Assembly (NCBI RefSeq): GCF_002266465.3
Contig: NZ_CP029427.2
Span: 4,714,501-4,778,500, forward strand
DNA: 64,000 nucleotides
Direction: 5' to 3'
Source of the DNA: Bradyrhizobium symbiodeficiens
GTDB lineage: Bacteria > Pseudomonadota > Alphaproteobacteria > Rhizobiales > Xanthobacteraceae
The translations under genes and the position numbers were made by a program. Below the pieces are notes generated by a model that was given only the letters and a program-made list of their open reading frames with translations, was not told where the DNA came from and made no database searches. Positions 8,246-16,252 of the stretch are shown one piece after another; the stretch's first letter is position 1; every line of letters begins with the position of its first letter.

Positions 8246-9549
8246 CCGGCGTCGAGCAGCAGCACCCAGAACAACATCAGTGCGCTGACGAGCAGGATGA
8301 AACTGTCGTCCAGGGAGGTCCCCACGATCGAGATCAACGAGGGCATCAGGAGACCGACGGTGAGCGCGGCGGCGAGCGCCATGGCCGAAAGATCGACCAG
8401 CAGGATCGCGGCATAGAGCGCGAGCTCGAAGAAGGCATATTCCTTGAGGCGCGGCGAGCTGAGATAGAGCGCAAACATCGCCAGCACCGTGATGCGCATC
8501 GCCACGCGGGGGTGATCCATCAGCCAGCGATCCAGCCGCCCGGGAAGCGAACCTCCTTCGTGCGCCGGCCGCTTCCCGATCAAGCGCAGGACGGACAGGG
8601 CGAATGGTCCGAGCACCAGCGCGGTCGCGGCGACTGCATAGGTTGCGAAGATCGCCGGCTTGCTATCGATCAGGCCCACATGGCCCATCAGATCCCGCGC
8701 CAGCAGCAGCAGTGACGGATTGCTCTCGAACAGTTCGACGAGGTGCTGGTCGGGAATCTTTCCGGCCATCGCAAGCTGCCAACTCGCGAACAGATCGGGG
8801 TAGGCCAGCCACGATATCAGGATCGGCAAGGCGAAGCTGAACACAGCCATCGCGATCAGCGTCAGCTTGCGTCCGCGCGGCAGCGGCAGGAAGTACAGCG
8901 CGGCCAGCACTGGAAGGAACACCAACTTGAACGACATCACGAGGCCGAGCAGCGCGGCGCCGGCGAGGCGCGACGGAAAGCTGCGGTCCTCCGTCGACCC
9001 GGACGCAGGCAGAGAAAGCAGGAGCCTCAGCGCGATCGCGGTCAGCACGCCGCTCAGGATCGCGAAATTGCCCGACGCCTGCACCCATTCGAAACCGACG
9101 AAGGCGCCGAGCGTGCAGAGCACCCTGAGCCCGACGTCGCGAGCGCCCGGGCGCTTTCGGCCATGCTCCCGGAAACCAAGACCTGGCAAGAGGAGGCCGC
9201 AGAGCACGGCGAGGACAGGAAAGATAGCTTTGTGATGAGCGACCAGAATGCCGCCCGCGCAGAAAGGACGAAAGGCCTCCAGCGTCACCGGCAGATAGGG
9301 GTAAGAGAGCTTGGTGCCCTTCAGGTTCTTGACGAAGTAGGGATCGAGCCCGCCGGCATAGGCATCCACCGCCGCGCAATTGACGCGGGTGTCCCAGCCA
9401 TATCTCACATCGAGCACGGCGTCGTTGGCGAGATTGCCAAGCACCAAGAGCGCGGTCAGTGCGATCAGGCAGGCAAGCCAGATGTTTCGCCTCGAAGCCG
9501 TGTCGGCCGAGGGCTCCAACCATCGTGCTGTACCGGTGACATCAGACAC
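8209..9549 (-). CDS. GT87-type (DUF2029) polytopic membrane glycosyltransferase
   Basis: A 446-residue protein dominated by about ten hydrophobic segments, with an N-terminal cytoplasmic tail and, after the first membrane span, an extracytoplasmic loop containing DVRYGWDTR, followed by YPYLPVTL. Loop acidic residues and this layout match the GT87/DUF2029 mannosyltransferases that use polyprenyl-phosphate sugars on the outer face of the inner membrane. It is convergent with the upstream methyltransferase, overlapping it by 37 bp, and divergent from the Bcr/CflA gene. The donor and acceptor cannot be read from the sequence. It probably belongs to the same glycan locus. Confidence 0.78.
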   Translation of the reverse strand: MSDVTGTARWLEPSADTASRRNIWLACLIALTALLVLGNLANDAVLDVRYGWDTRVNCAAVDAYAGGLDPYFVKNLKGTKLSYPYLPVTLEAFRPFCAGGILVAHHKAIFPVLAVLCGLLLPGLGFREHGRKRPGARDVGLRVLCTLGAFVGFEWVQASGNFAILSGVLTAIALRLLLSLPASGSTEDRSFPSRLAGAALLGLVMSFKLVFLPVLAALYFLPLPRGRKLTLIAMAVFSFALPILISWLAYPDLFASWQLAMAGKIPDQHLVELFESNPSLLLLARDLMGHVGLIDSKPAIFATYAVAATALVLGPFALSVLRLIGKRPAHEGGSLPGRLDRWLMDHPRVAMRITVLAMFALYLSSPRLKEYAFFELALYAAILLVDLSAMALAAALTVGLLMPSLISIVGTSLDDSFILLVSALMLFWVLLLDAGQAGRVPDTVQL

Positions 9550-9852
9550 AATCGGATACCTTGTCTGGTCTGCTTCTCGCGGCGCCAGCGGCGCCTCGTC
9601 GATCGGCCGCCACAGTGGACAGGAGGCGTTTCCGTTTCATCCCGCGCGGCCGACCTGCCCCGCCGGCCGCCGATCTTTAGGGAGGGATGGTGAATCACTG
9701 GTTTCCGGGCCTGAGCCGAATCCGCGGGTCGGCTCGCGCGGGGTCGGTCTCCTCACCAATTCTTGTCCGCCCCTCCTCCGCCTGCCAGCCATCCCGAAAC
9801 ATGGGTTGTGCAACGCAGCATGAGCGATGGATAAAGTCGCTCAATTTCAGAG
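9550..9852. other. Intergenic gap between divergent genes
   Basis: This 303-bp region separates the GT87 gene from the Bcr/CflA gene and must contain both promoters. I see no clear operator palindrome or promoter match. Short open frames on both strands here lack ribosome binding sites. Confidence 0.4.
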
Positions 9853-11112
9853 GTGAGCTTCTTGTCTGACGTCAATGCCGACGATTGGGTGTCCTCGGGA
9901 CACCGTCCGATGAGGTTTCCGGAATTCGTCATCGTGATCGCGTCCATCATGGCGCTGAACCCGCTTGCGATGGACATGATGCTGCCGGCACTGCCCAATA
10001 TCGGAGCAGCCTTCAAGATTCCCGTTGCGAACCATCTCCAGCTGGTGCTGTCGACCTTCCTGATCGGCTTCGGCGCCGGCCAGTTCGTCATGGGTCCGCT
10101 GTCCGACCGCTTTGGCCGCCGGCCGGTGCTGCTCGGCGGCATGGCTGTCTATGCGGTGGCGAGCGTGCTGGCGGTCGCGGCACCCTCGTTCGAGACGCTG
10201 CTGCTGGCGCGCGCGCTGCAGGGCCTCGGCACCGCGGCGACACGCGTGATCGCGACCTCGATCGTGCGCGACTGCTATGCCGGCCGCCGCATGGCGAGCG
10301 TGATGTCGCTTGCCATGATGGTGTTCATCGCGGTGCCCGTGATCGCCCCCTCGTTCGGACAGGCGGTGCTGCTGGTGACGGCGTGGCGCGGCATCTTCGT
10401 GGTGCTGATGCTGTACGGCCTGCTCGCGCTCGCATGGAGCGTGTGGCGGCTGCCGGAAACCCTTCCCGAGTCGGAACGCCGGTCGCTGGCGCCCGCCGAC
10501 GTCCTCGCCGCTTTCCGCCAGACCGTGACCAATCGCCAGACCATCGGCTATGCGATCGCCGCCGGCAGCGTCATGGGGGCGCTGTTTGCCTACGTGTTCT
10601 CGGCGCAGCAGGTGTTCACCGGCATCTATCATCTCGGCCATTATTTCCCGCTTGCCTTTGCGGCGGTCGCAGCCGGCGTTGCCATCGCCGGCTTCCTCAA
10701 TTCGCGGCTGGTCGGGCGGCTCGGCATGCGCGCGATCTCGCACGGCGCGCTGACGCTCTATGCCGTCATCGCCAGCGTCATGCTGGTCACCGAAATCCTG
10801 AACGTGCTACCGCTCGCGCTGTTCATGGCACTGTCGGCGCTCATGATGTTCTCGTTCGGCATGATGGTCGCCAATTTCACTGCGCTCGCCATGGAGCCGC
10901 AGGGCCACATCGCCGGCACTGCTTCCTCGCTCTACGGCTCGATCACGACGCTGATCGGAATCGTGGTCGGCATGGCGATCGGACAGAGCTTCGACGGCAC
11001 ACTGATGCCGTTCTCGGTCGGCTTCTTCCTGTCGACGATCGCTGCGCTCGCGATCGTGCTGGTGGTGGAGAAGGGACGGCTGTTCAAGCCGCATCATCGC
11101 AGCGCCACCTGA
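9853..11112 (+). CDS. MFS drug-resistance transporter, Bcr/CflA family
   Basis: A 419-residue, 12-span major facilitator. The Bcr/CflA hallmark N-terminus is present (ALNPLAMDMMLPALPNIG), as is motif A, GPLSDRFGRRPVLLGG, at about 81-96 and the motif-C-like region in the fifth span (AVPVIAPSFG). These proton antiporters export chloramphenicol, bicyclomycin-like compounds or cysteine-related metabolites. The start is a GTG at 9853 preceded by a weak purine-rich site (TTTCAGAG); an ATG at about 9910 would shorten the cytoplasmic tail by 19 residues. No regulator is adjacent. The gene stands alone between divergent and convergent neighbours. Confidence 0.9.
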   Translation: MSFLSDVNADDWVSSGHRPMRFPEFVIVIASIMALNPLAMDMMLPALPNIGAAFKIPVANHLQLVLSTFLIGFGAGQFVMGPLSDRFGRRPVLLGGMAVYAVASVLAVAAPSFETLLLARALQGLGTAATRVIATSIVRDCYAGRRMASVMSLAMMVFIAVPVIAPSFGQAVLLVTAWRGIFVVLMLYGLLALAWSVWRLPETLPESERRSLAPADVLAAFRQTVTNRQTIGYAIAAGSVMGALFAYVFSAQQVFTGIYHLGHYFPLAFAAVAAGVAIAGFLNSRLVGRLGMRAISHGALTLYAVIASVMLVTEILNVLPLALFMALSALMMFSFGMMVANFTALAMEPQGHIAGTASSLYGSITTLIGIVVGMAIGQSFDGTLMPFSVGFFLSTIAALAIVLVVEKGRLFKPHHRSAT

Positions 11113-11330
11113 GGAACTTGTCGCAGCTCCTGATGTTGTACCGCAGCAATCGAGAGGATGGCGAGATGGAACAAGAGACCAGAGAGGATCGGCCCGGGCG
11201 GGAGATCGAACAACCCGCCCGCCGGCGCCCATGGTCCGAAGATCGGCCGGGCAGCAGCCTGCCATTCGCAAGTGAGGGGCTTGAGCAGGTGCGCGGCAGC
11301 CACTGCTAGACCAAATCCAGGGATCGCTTC

Positions 11331-11367
11331 AAAAAAACGGCGCCGCGGTCAGACCCGCGGCGCCGTT
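11331..11367 (-). terminator. Rho-independent terminator of the solute-binding protein gene
   Basis: On the minus strand a perfect 13-bp stem (AACGGCGCCGCGG paired with CCGCGGCGCCGTT) with a 6-nt loop is followed directly by a run of seven T. It lies 25 bp after the stop of the binding-protein gene at 11392. This is a textbook intrinsic terminator and argues that the gene is the last one in its transcript. Confidence 0.93.
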
Positions 11368-11391
11368 CGCATTCACACGCAGGCGTCCGGC

Positions 11392-13002
11392 CTACTCAGT
11401 CTTGTCGATGTTCCAGAAAATCGGCGTCGCCGGGCCGTCGATCACGCCGGTGAGCGACTTCCGCCACGCGCTCGGCGCCTGATACTGGCCGAGCGGGATG
11501 TAGATCACCTGGTCGTAGGCTTCTTTCTGTATCTCGGTCGCGATCTTCTTCTGAGCATCGAGTGAGCCAGCGCGGACGAAGTCGTCCTTGAGCTTCTCGA
11601 TCTTGGCGTCCTCCGCCCAGCCGAACCAGCCGCCCTTCTTGCCCTGGCCGCCAATCGAGAGATTGGAGATCGGGTTGGACACGTCGGCGCTGACCCAGTT
11701 GGTGAAGAACATGTTCCAGCCGCCCTCCTTCGGGGGCTTCTGGCTCGCGCGGCGGCTCACCACCGTCTGCCAGTCGGTCGCCTGCAGGTCGACCTTGAAG
11801 CCGGCCTCACGCAGCAGCTGGGCCGCCACGATCGGCTGAGCCTTCAGCGTCGTGACGTCGCCCGGCGCCATGATCACGACCGGTGTCCCATCATAACCGG
11901 ACTCGGCGAGCAGCTTCTTGGCTTCCGCCATGCCGTTGCCCTTGACCAGCGATTCGGAACCGACGTCGGTCGCGAAAGGCGTGTCGCAGATGAAGAAGGC
12001 GCCGCAGATCTTGTAGTATTTGGGGTTGCCGATGAGTGCGTCGAGCACGTCCTTCTGGTTCATCGCCAGAAGCGCTGCACGGCGGATCTTCACATTGTCG
12101 AACGGCGGATAGAGGAAGTTCATGCGTCCGAGCGTCTGGAAGCCGAACTTGTTCAGCACCTGGACGTTGAGGTCCGGGTTGCCTTCGAGAACCGGAACGA
12201 GGTCGAACGACGGGTTCTCGAGGAAGTCGATGTCACCCGATTGCAGCGCGTTCACCGCGGTCTGCGCGTCCGGCATGGTGACCCATTCGACGCGGTCGAC
12301 CTTCACGACCTTGCCGCCCGCGGTCCAACTCGCCGGCTCCTTACGCGGCACGTAGTCAGTGTTCTTGACGTAGACCGCCTTCACGCCCGGCTGGAATTCC
12401 GATGCCACGAACTTGAAGGGGCCCGAGCCGATCTGTTCGGGAATCTGCTTGTCCGGCGGCGTTTCGGCGAGGCGCTTCGGCATCATGAAGGCGACGCGCG
12501 ACGACGGCTTGCCGATCGAGTCGAGCACCAGGCCGTAAGGCTCCTTCAGCTTCAGCGTAATGGTCTTGGGATCGGTTGCCTCGATGCTGGCGGTGAACTG
12601 CATCATCTGCTGGCCCATGCCGTCGACCGCGGCCCAGCGCTTGAGCGAGGCGACGCAGTCTTCCGCCGTCACCGGCGCGCCATCATGCCACTTCAGGCCA
12701 TCGCGCAGCGTGAAGGTGTAGGTGAGCTTGTCGTCGGAGATCTTCCAGTCCGCCATCTGCGGCTGAATCTTGAAATTCGAATCCGTCGTAATCAGCGTGT
12801 CGTAGACCATGTAGCCATGGTCACGCGTGATGTAGGCGGTGGTGAAGATCGGATCGATGATGCGCAGATCCGAATGCATCACCGCGGTGATGGTCTTGCC
12901 GGCCGCAAGCACCGGCGAGGCGAACGCCGTTGAAAGCGCGACGACAGACAGCGCGAGTTTGGAGGCGAACGCGCGAGACCCCCGGCGCATGAAGTGCAAC
13001 AT
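11392..13002 (-). CDS. Periplasmic peptide-binding protein (SBP family 5) of an ABC transporter
   Basis: A 536-residue extracytoplasmic solute-binding protein. A signal peptide ends near residue 33 (FASPVLAAG). The family-5 core is clear: LTYTFTLRDGLKWHDGAP, then VTAEDCVASLKRW at about 110-125, and a two-lobed length typical of DppA/OppA. Such proteins bind di- or oligopeptides or similar compounds and deliver them to a permease pair. The likely partners are the dppB-dppC-ATPase genes at 16253-19767. The start ATG at 13002 follows CAGGAGAAA; a second ATG four codons on is possible. The gene ends in a strong terminator and is divergent from the M20 peptidase. Confidence 0.92.
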   Translation of the reverse strand: MLHFMRRGSRAFASKLALSVVALSTAFASPVLAAGKTITAVMHSDLRIIDPIFTTAYITRDHGYMVYDTLITTDSNFKIQPQMADWKISDDKLTYTFTLRDGLKWHDGAPVTAEDCVASLKRWAAVDGMGQQMMQFTASIEATDPKTITLKLKEPYGLVLDSIGKPSSRVAFMMPKRLAETPPDKQIPEQIGSGPFKFVASEFQPGVKAVYVKNTDYVPRKEPASWTAGGKVVKVDRVEWVTMPDAQTAVNALQSGDIDFLENPSFDLVPVLEGNPDLNVQVLNKFGFQTLGRMNFLYPPFDNVKIRRAALLAMNQKDVLDALIGNPKYYKICGAFFICDTPFATDVGSESLVKGNGMAEAKKLLAESGYDGTPVVIMAPGDVTTLKAQPIVAAQLLREAGFKVDLQATDWQTVVSRRASQKPPKEGGWNMFFTNWVSADVSNPISNLSIGGQGKKGGWFGWAEDAKIEKLKDDFVRAGSLDAQKKIATEIQKEAYDQVIYIPLGQYQAPSAWRKSLTGVIDGPATPIFWNIDKTE

Positions 13003-13055
13003 AAAAAGTTTCTCCTGACGTGAAACTGTTCAAAGGCGGGCTATTGATTGAGCAT

Positions 13056-13080
13056 TTGGTTCGTTCTTTGGGCGAACTAA
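13056..13080. promoter_or_regulatory. Imperfect inverted repeat in a divergent promoter region (possible operator)
   Basis: TTGGTTCG and CGAACTAA, eight-base arms with one mismatch, are separated by 9 bp. The site lies 54 bp upstream of the binding-protein gene, in the region shared with the divergent M20 gene. Size and position fit a dimeric regulator, but no regulator gene is adjacent. Confidence 0.4.
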
Positions 13081-13271
13081 CCTCATGCAGCGCCTTTATC
13101 TTTCGAGACTTGCAGACCGTGCCGAGCGCGTCAATCCGGTTTCGCTGCAGGCCCAGACGGCAAGCGCACAGGCTCCCAGAAAGATCGGTTTGGCTCTACA
13201 ACACTCTCCACTCGTCCCGACCGCGGCAATGCAATACGCGTTCCATCTTCCGAAGCTTGAGAGACATTGAG

Positions 13272-14402
13272 ATGAATCCAGCCAATCTTCCTTTCGATTC
13301 CGAGACCATGCTCGAAGGTCTGCGCACCTGGGTCGAATGCGAAAGCCCGACCTGGGACGCCGGGGCCGTGAATCGCATGCTCGATATCGCGGCGCGGGAT
13401 ATGGCGATCATGGGTGCGACGATCGAGCGCATCGCGGGCCGGCAGGGCTTCGGCGGCGTGGTCCGCGCGCGCTTTCCCCATCCGAAGCAAGGCGAGCCCG
13501 GCATCCTGATCGCCGGACACATGGATACCGTCCATCCGGTCGGCACCATCGAGAAGCTGAAATGGCGGCGCGAGGGCAACAAGTGCTATGGCCCCGGCAT
13601 TTACGACATGAAGGGCGGCAACTACCTCTCGCTGGAAGCGATCCGGCAACTGGCGCGCGCATCCTTCACCACGCCGCTGCCGATCACGGTGCTGTTCACG
13701 CCGGACGAGGAAGTCGGCACGCCCTCGACACGCGACATCATCGAAGCCGAGGCCGCGCGCAACAAATACGTGCTGGTGCCGGAGCCCGGCCGCGCCGACA
13801 ACGGCGTCACCACCGGACGTTACGCCATCGCACGTTTCAATCTCGAGGCGACCGGCCGGCCGAGCCACGCCGGCGCGACGCTGTCGGCGGGACGCTCGGC
13901 CATCCGCGAGATGGCGCGGCAGATTCTCGCCATCGACGCCATGACAACGGAGGACTGCACCTTCTCGGTCGGCGTCGTGCATGGCGGGCAATGGGTCAAT
14001 TGCGTTGCCACGACCGCCACCGGCGAAGCGCTCTCCATGGCCAAGCGGCAGGCAGATCTCGACCGCGGCGTCGAGCGGATGCTGGCACTGTCGGGCACCA
14101 ACAATGACGTCGCCTTCAAGGTGACACGCGGCGTGACGCGGCCGGTGTGGGAGCCGGACGCGAGCACGATGGCGCTCTACGAAAAGGCGTGCGCCATCGC
14201 CAAGTCGCTCGGCGCCGAGCTGCCGCATGCGAGCTCCCCTGGCGGCTCCGACGGCAACTTCACCGGCGCAATGGGGATCCCTACGCTCGACGGCCTAGGC
14301 GTGCGTGGAGCCAATGGCCACACGCTGGAGGAGTATATCGAGGTCGAGAGCCTGGTCGAGCGCGGCCGGCTGATGGCGGGACTACTGGCGACTCTCGCGT
14401 GA
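13272..14402 (+). CDS. M20 family metallopeptidase (glutamate carboxypeptidase/CPG2-like)
   Basis: A 376-residue zinc exopeptidase of the carboxypeptidase G2 and acetylornithine deacetylase-like M20 group. Expected metal ligands and catalytic residues are visible: His83 in GHMDTVH, the bridging Asp112 in IYDMKGG, Glu146-Glu147 in PDEEVG, Glu in VPEPGR and the C-terminal His in GANGHTLEEY. It probably removes C-terminal residues or hydrolyses N-acyl amino acids in the cytoplasm. The ATG at 13272 was chosen over longer in-frame extensions into the promoter region. It is divergent from the peptide-binding protein gene and sits upstream of the glycine riboswitch, within a peptide-use region. Confidence 0.87.
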   Translation: MNPANLPFDSETMLEGLRTWVECESPTWDAGAVNRMLDIAARDMAIMGATIERIAGRQGFGGVVRARFPHPKQGEPGILIAGHMDTVHPVGTIEKLKWRREGNKCYGPGIYDMKGGNYLSLEAIRQLARASFTTPLPITVLFTPDEEVGTPSTRDIIEAEAARNKYVLVPEPGRADNGVTTGRYAIARFNLEATGRPSHAGATLSAGRSAIREMARQILAIDAMTTEDCTFSVGVVHGGQWVNCVATTATGEALSMAKRQADLDRGVERMLALSGTNNDVAFKVTRGVTRPVWEPDASTMALYEKACAIAKSLGAELPHASSPGGSDGNFTGAMGIPTLDGLGVRGANGHTLEEYIEVESLVERGRLMAGLLATLA

Positions 14403-14499
14403 TCGAAGCGCCTTTGCACTGCACAATACCGTGGCAGCCGAGGGCGAAATTTAGCCTTGTCTAAAAATGAGGCGCATCGTACTGCTCGATGGTCCACGC

Positions 14500-14721
14500 G
14501 ACGACGCGGGAGAGATCGCAAAGCGGGTTTTGGCCTTCTTTGCGGCGCCGACGGAGCAACCGCCCCGGAAACTCTCAGGCAAAAGGACCGTATCGTCAGG
14601 ACGATCTGGAGAGAGACGGCATGACGGATCTGGTCGTGACGTCCACCGAAGGGGATAGTCCGGAGCTGACTTCTTGGGGTCGGTGCCGGATCAAGCTCTC
14701 AGGTAACCGTGACAGATGGGG
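14500..14721 (+). ncRNA. Tandem glycine riboswitch (gcvT element)
   Basis: Two consecutive aptamers show the conserved glycine riboswitch core. The first, about 14503-14598, has GGGAGAG, then CGGAGCAA, then CTCTCAGGCAAAAGGAC. The second, about 14606-14721, has GGAGAG, then CACCGAAGGGG, then CTCTCAGGTAA and GACAGATGGGG. A short linker joins them. The element ends about 65 bp before the ATG of the DadA-like gene at 14786 on the same strand. It lies upstream of an amino-acid dehydrogenase gene, not gcvT. Glycine riboswitches usually act as on-switches for glycine catabolism. Confidence 0.93.
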
Positions 14722-14785
14722 CGCCGCCAACGGCCTTTCGGCCAGCGGTTAGCCGTCTTTAACTCACGGGAGCCCCGAACCTATC
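14722..14785 (+). promoter_or_regulatory. Probable riboswitch expression platform and leader
   Basis: Between the second aptamer and the ATG there is a GGCC-TTTC-GGCC hairpin and an alternative pairing of ACGGC with GCCGT just before CTTT. These are mutually exclusive and could form terminator or antiterminator structures. A GGGAG ribosome-binding site lies near 14769. The exact mechanism is inferred. Confidence 0.45.
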
Positions 14786-16087
14786 ATGACCCATATCGCG
14801 ATCATCGGCGCCGGCATCACCGGCGTAACGACTGCCTATGCCCTGCTCGAACGCGGCTACAAGGTGACGGTGCTCGACAAGCACCGTTACGCCGCGATGG
14901 AGACCTCGTTCGCCAATGGCGGACAGCTCTCCGCCAGCAATGCCGAAGTGTGGAACAGCGCCGCGACGATCCTGAAAGGCCTGCGCTGGATGTTCCGGCG
15001 CGATGCGCCATTGCTGATGAACCCGCGGCCGAACTGGCACAAATATTCGTGGATGAGCGAGTTCGTCGCCAACATCGGCAACTATCGCGCCAACACCATC
15101 CAGACGACGCGCCTCGCGATCGAAGCCCGCAAGCTTCTGTTCGAGATCGCGGCACGCGAAGGCATCGAGTTCGATCTCGAACGCCGCGGCATTCTCCACA
15201 TCTACCACGACAAGAAGGGTTTCGAATCCGGCCTGCGCGTCAACGCGCTGTTGCAGGAGGGAGGCCTCGACCGCCGCCCGGTGACGGCGGAGGAGATCCG
15301 CAACATCGAACCGACGCTGCGCAAAGAGTATTACGGCGGCTTCTTCACGCCCTCGGATGCGACCGGAGACATCCACAAATTCACGCGCGGACTTGCCGAG
15401 GCCTGCAAGCGTCGTGGCGCGACCTTCGTCCACGAAGCCAACATCGATTCGATCGCCCCAGCCGGCGCTGGCTACGTCATCGGCTGGGCTGATCTTGCGG
15501 CAAGCGATGCAGCCGTATCCGCGCGTGGCATGCTGAAGGTGGACGGCGTCGTGGTCTGCGCCGGCGTGGCGAGCCGCCACTTCGCCACTCTGCTCAACGA
15601 GCGCGTCAACGTCTATCCGGTGAAGGGCTACTCGATCACCGTGCAGCTCGATACGGCTGCAAGCCGCAACGCGACCCCGACCGTCAGCCTGCTCGACGAG
15701 GCCGCCAAGATCGTCACCAGCCGGCTCGGCGCCGACCGCTTCCGCGTGGCCGGCACGGCCGAATTCAACGACTTCAACCGCGACATCCGCGCCGACCGCG
15801 TGCAACCACTGGTCGACTGGGTGCGCAGTAACTTCCCCGACGTCGAAACGTCGCGCGTCGTGCCATGGGCCGGATTGCGGCCGATGATGCCGGACATGAT
15901 GCCGGTGGTGCGCGCGGGCCGGCTGCCGGGCGTGTTCTTCAACACCGGCCATGGCCATCTCGGCTGGACGCTGTCGGCCGCAACCGCGCAGATGATTGCC
16001 GCCACCATCGACGGCTGGCGCGGGCTCAACGCACCGTCGACCGTGCCCGCGCTCAGGGGCGAGCACGAGCTACGCCGTGCATCCTGA
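14786..16087 (+). CDS. FAD-dependent amino-acid dehydrogenase, DadA-like
   Basis: A 433-residue flavoprotein of the D-amino-acid dehydrogenase/oxidase (DAO) family. The FAD dinucleotide-binding motif GAGITG is at residues 9-14. DadA-type signatures include FANGGQLSASNAEVW near 46, WAGLRPMMPDM in the C-terminal half and NTGHGHLGWTLS near the end. The family oxidises D-amino acids (or glycine and N-methylglycine in relatives) to 2-oxo acids and ammonia, passing electrons to the respiratory chain. Its control by a glycine riboswitch suggests glycine is its substrate or the product of the neighbouring hydrolases. A hairpin and a sigma-54-like promoter separate it from dppB. Confidence 0.86.
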   Translation: MTHIAIIGAGITGVTTAYALLERGYKVTVLDKHRYAAMETSFANGGQLSASNAEVWNSAATILKGLRWMFRRDAPLLMNPRPNWHKYSWMSEFVANIGNYRANTIQTTRLAIEARKLLFEIAAREGIEFDLERRGILHIYHDKKGFESGLRVNALLQEGGLDRRPVTAEEIRNIEPTLRKEYYGGFFTPSDATGDIHKFTRGLAEACKRRGATFVHEANIDSIAPAGAGYVIGWADLAASDAAVSARGMLKVDGVVVCAGVASRHFATLLNERVNVYPVKGYSITVQLDTAASRNATPTVSLLDEAAKIVTSRLGADRFRVAGTAEFNDFNRDIRADRVQPLVDWVRSNFPDVETSRVVPWAGLRPMMPDMMPVVRAGRLPGVFFNTGHGHLGWTLSAATAQMIAATIDGWRGLNAPSTVPALRGEHELRRAS

Positions 16088-16103
16088 GTGGTCCCGATCG
16101 CAC

Positions 16104-16131
16104 GCAGGGCGGCCCCTTGCTACCGCCCTGC
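16104..16131. terminator. Strong hairpin downstream of the DadA-like gene (possible terminator)
   Basis: GCAGGGCGG and CCGCCCTGC form a perfect 9-bp stem with a 10-nt loop 17 bp after the stop codon. There is no T tract, so it may be a rho-assisted or processing hairpin. It would separate the riboswitch transcript from the transporter operon. Confidence 0.45.
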
Positions 16132-16134
16132 CCT

Positions 16135-16150
16135 TGGCACACTATTTGCC
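16135..16150 (+). promoter_or_regulatory. Sigma-54 (RpoN) type promoter upstream of dppB
   Basis: TGGCAC-N5-TTGCC matches the -24/-12 consensus TGGCAC-N5-TTGCW with canonical spacing; only the last base differs. It lies about 100 bp upstream of the first permease gene on the same strand. In rhizobia RpoN promoters are commonly used by NtrC or NifA, so nitrogen-dependent expression of the transporter is a fair inference. Confidence 0.6.
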
Positions 16151-16252
16151 CCGCAAGGGACGGCTTTTCCGGATGACAGGCGCGCATGATAGATACGACA
16201 GATCCGACGGTGGCCTCGCGGCCACCCAAGTTCCGAAGCCGGAGATAGGTGT

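Noticed and set aside
11094..11303. 69-residue minus-strand open frame
   Set aside because: It has a hydrophobic segment but overlaps the end of the MFS gene, lacks a ribosome binding site and has no recognisable relatives; not enough support.
14467..14752. Small plus-strand open frames within the riboswitch
   Set aside because: They overlap conserved aptamer sequence; the RNA structure explains the conservation.
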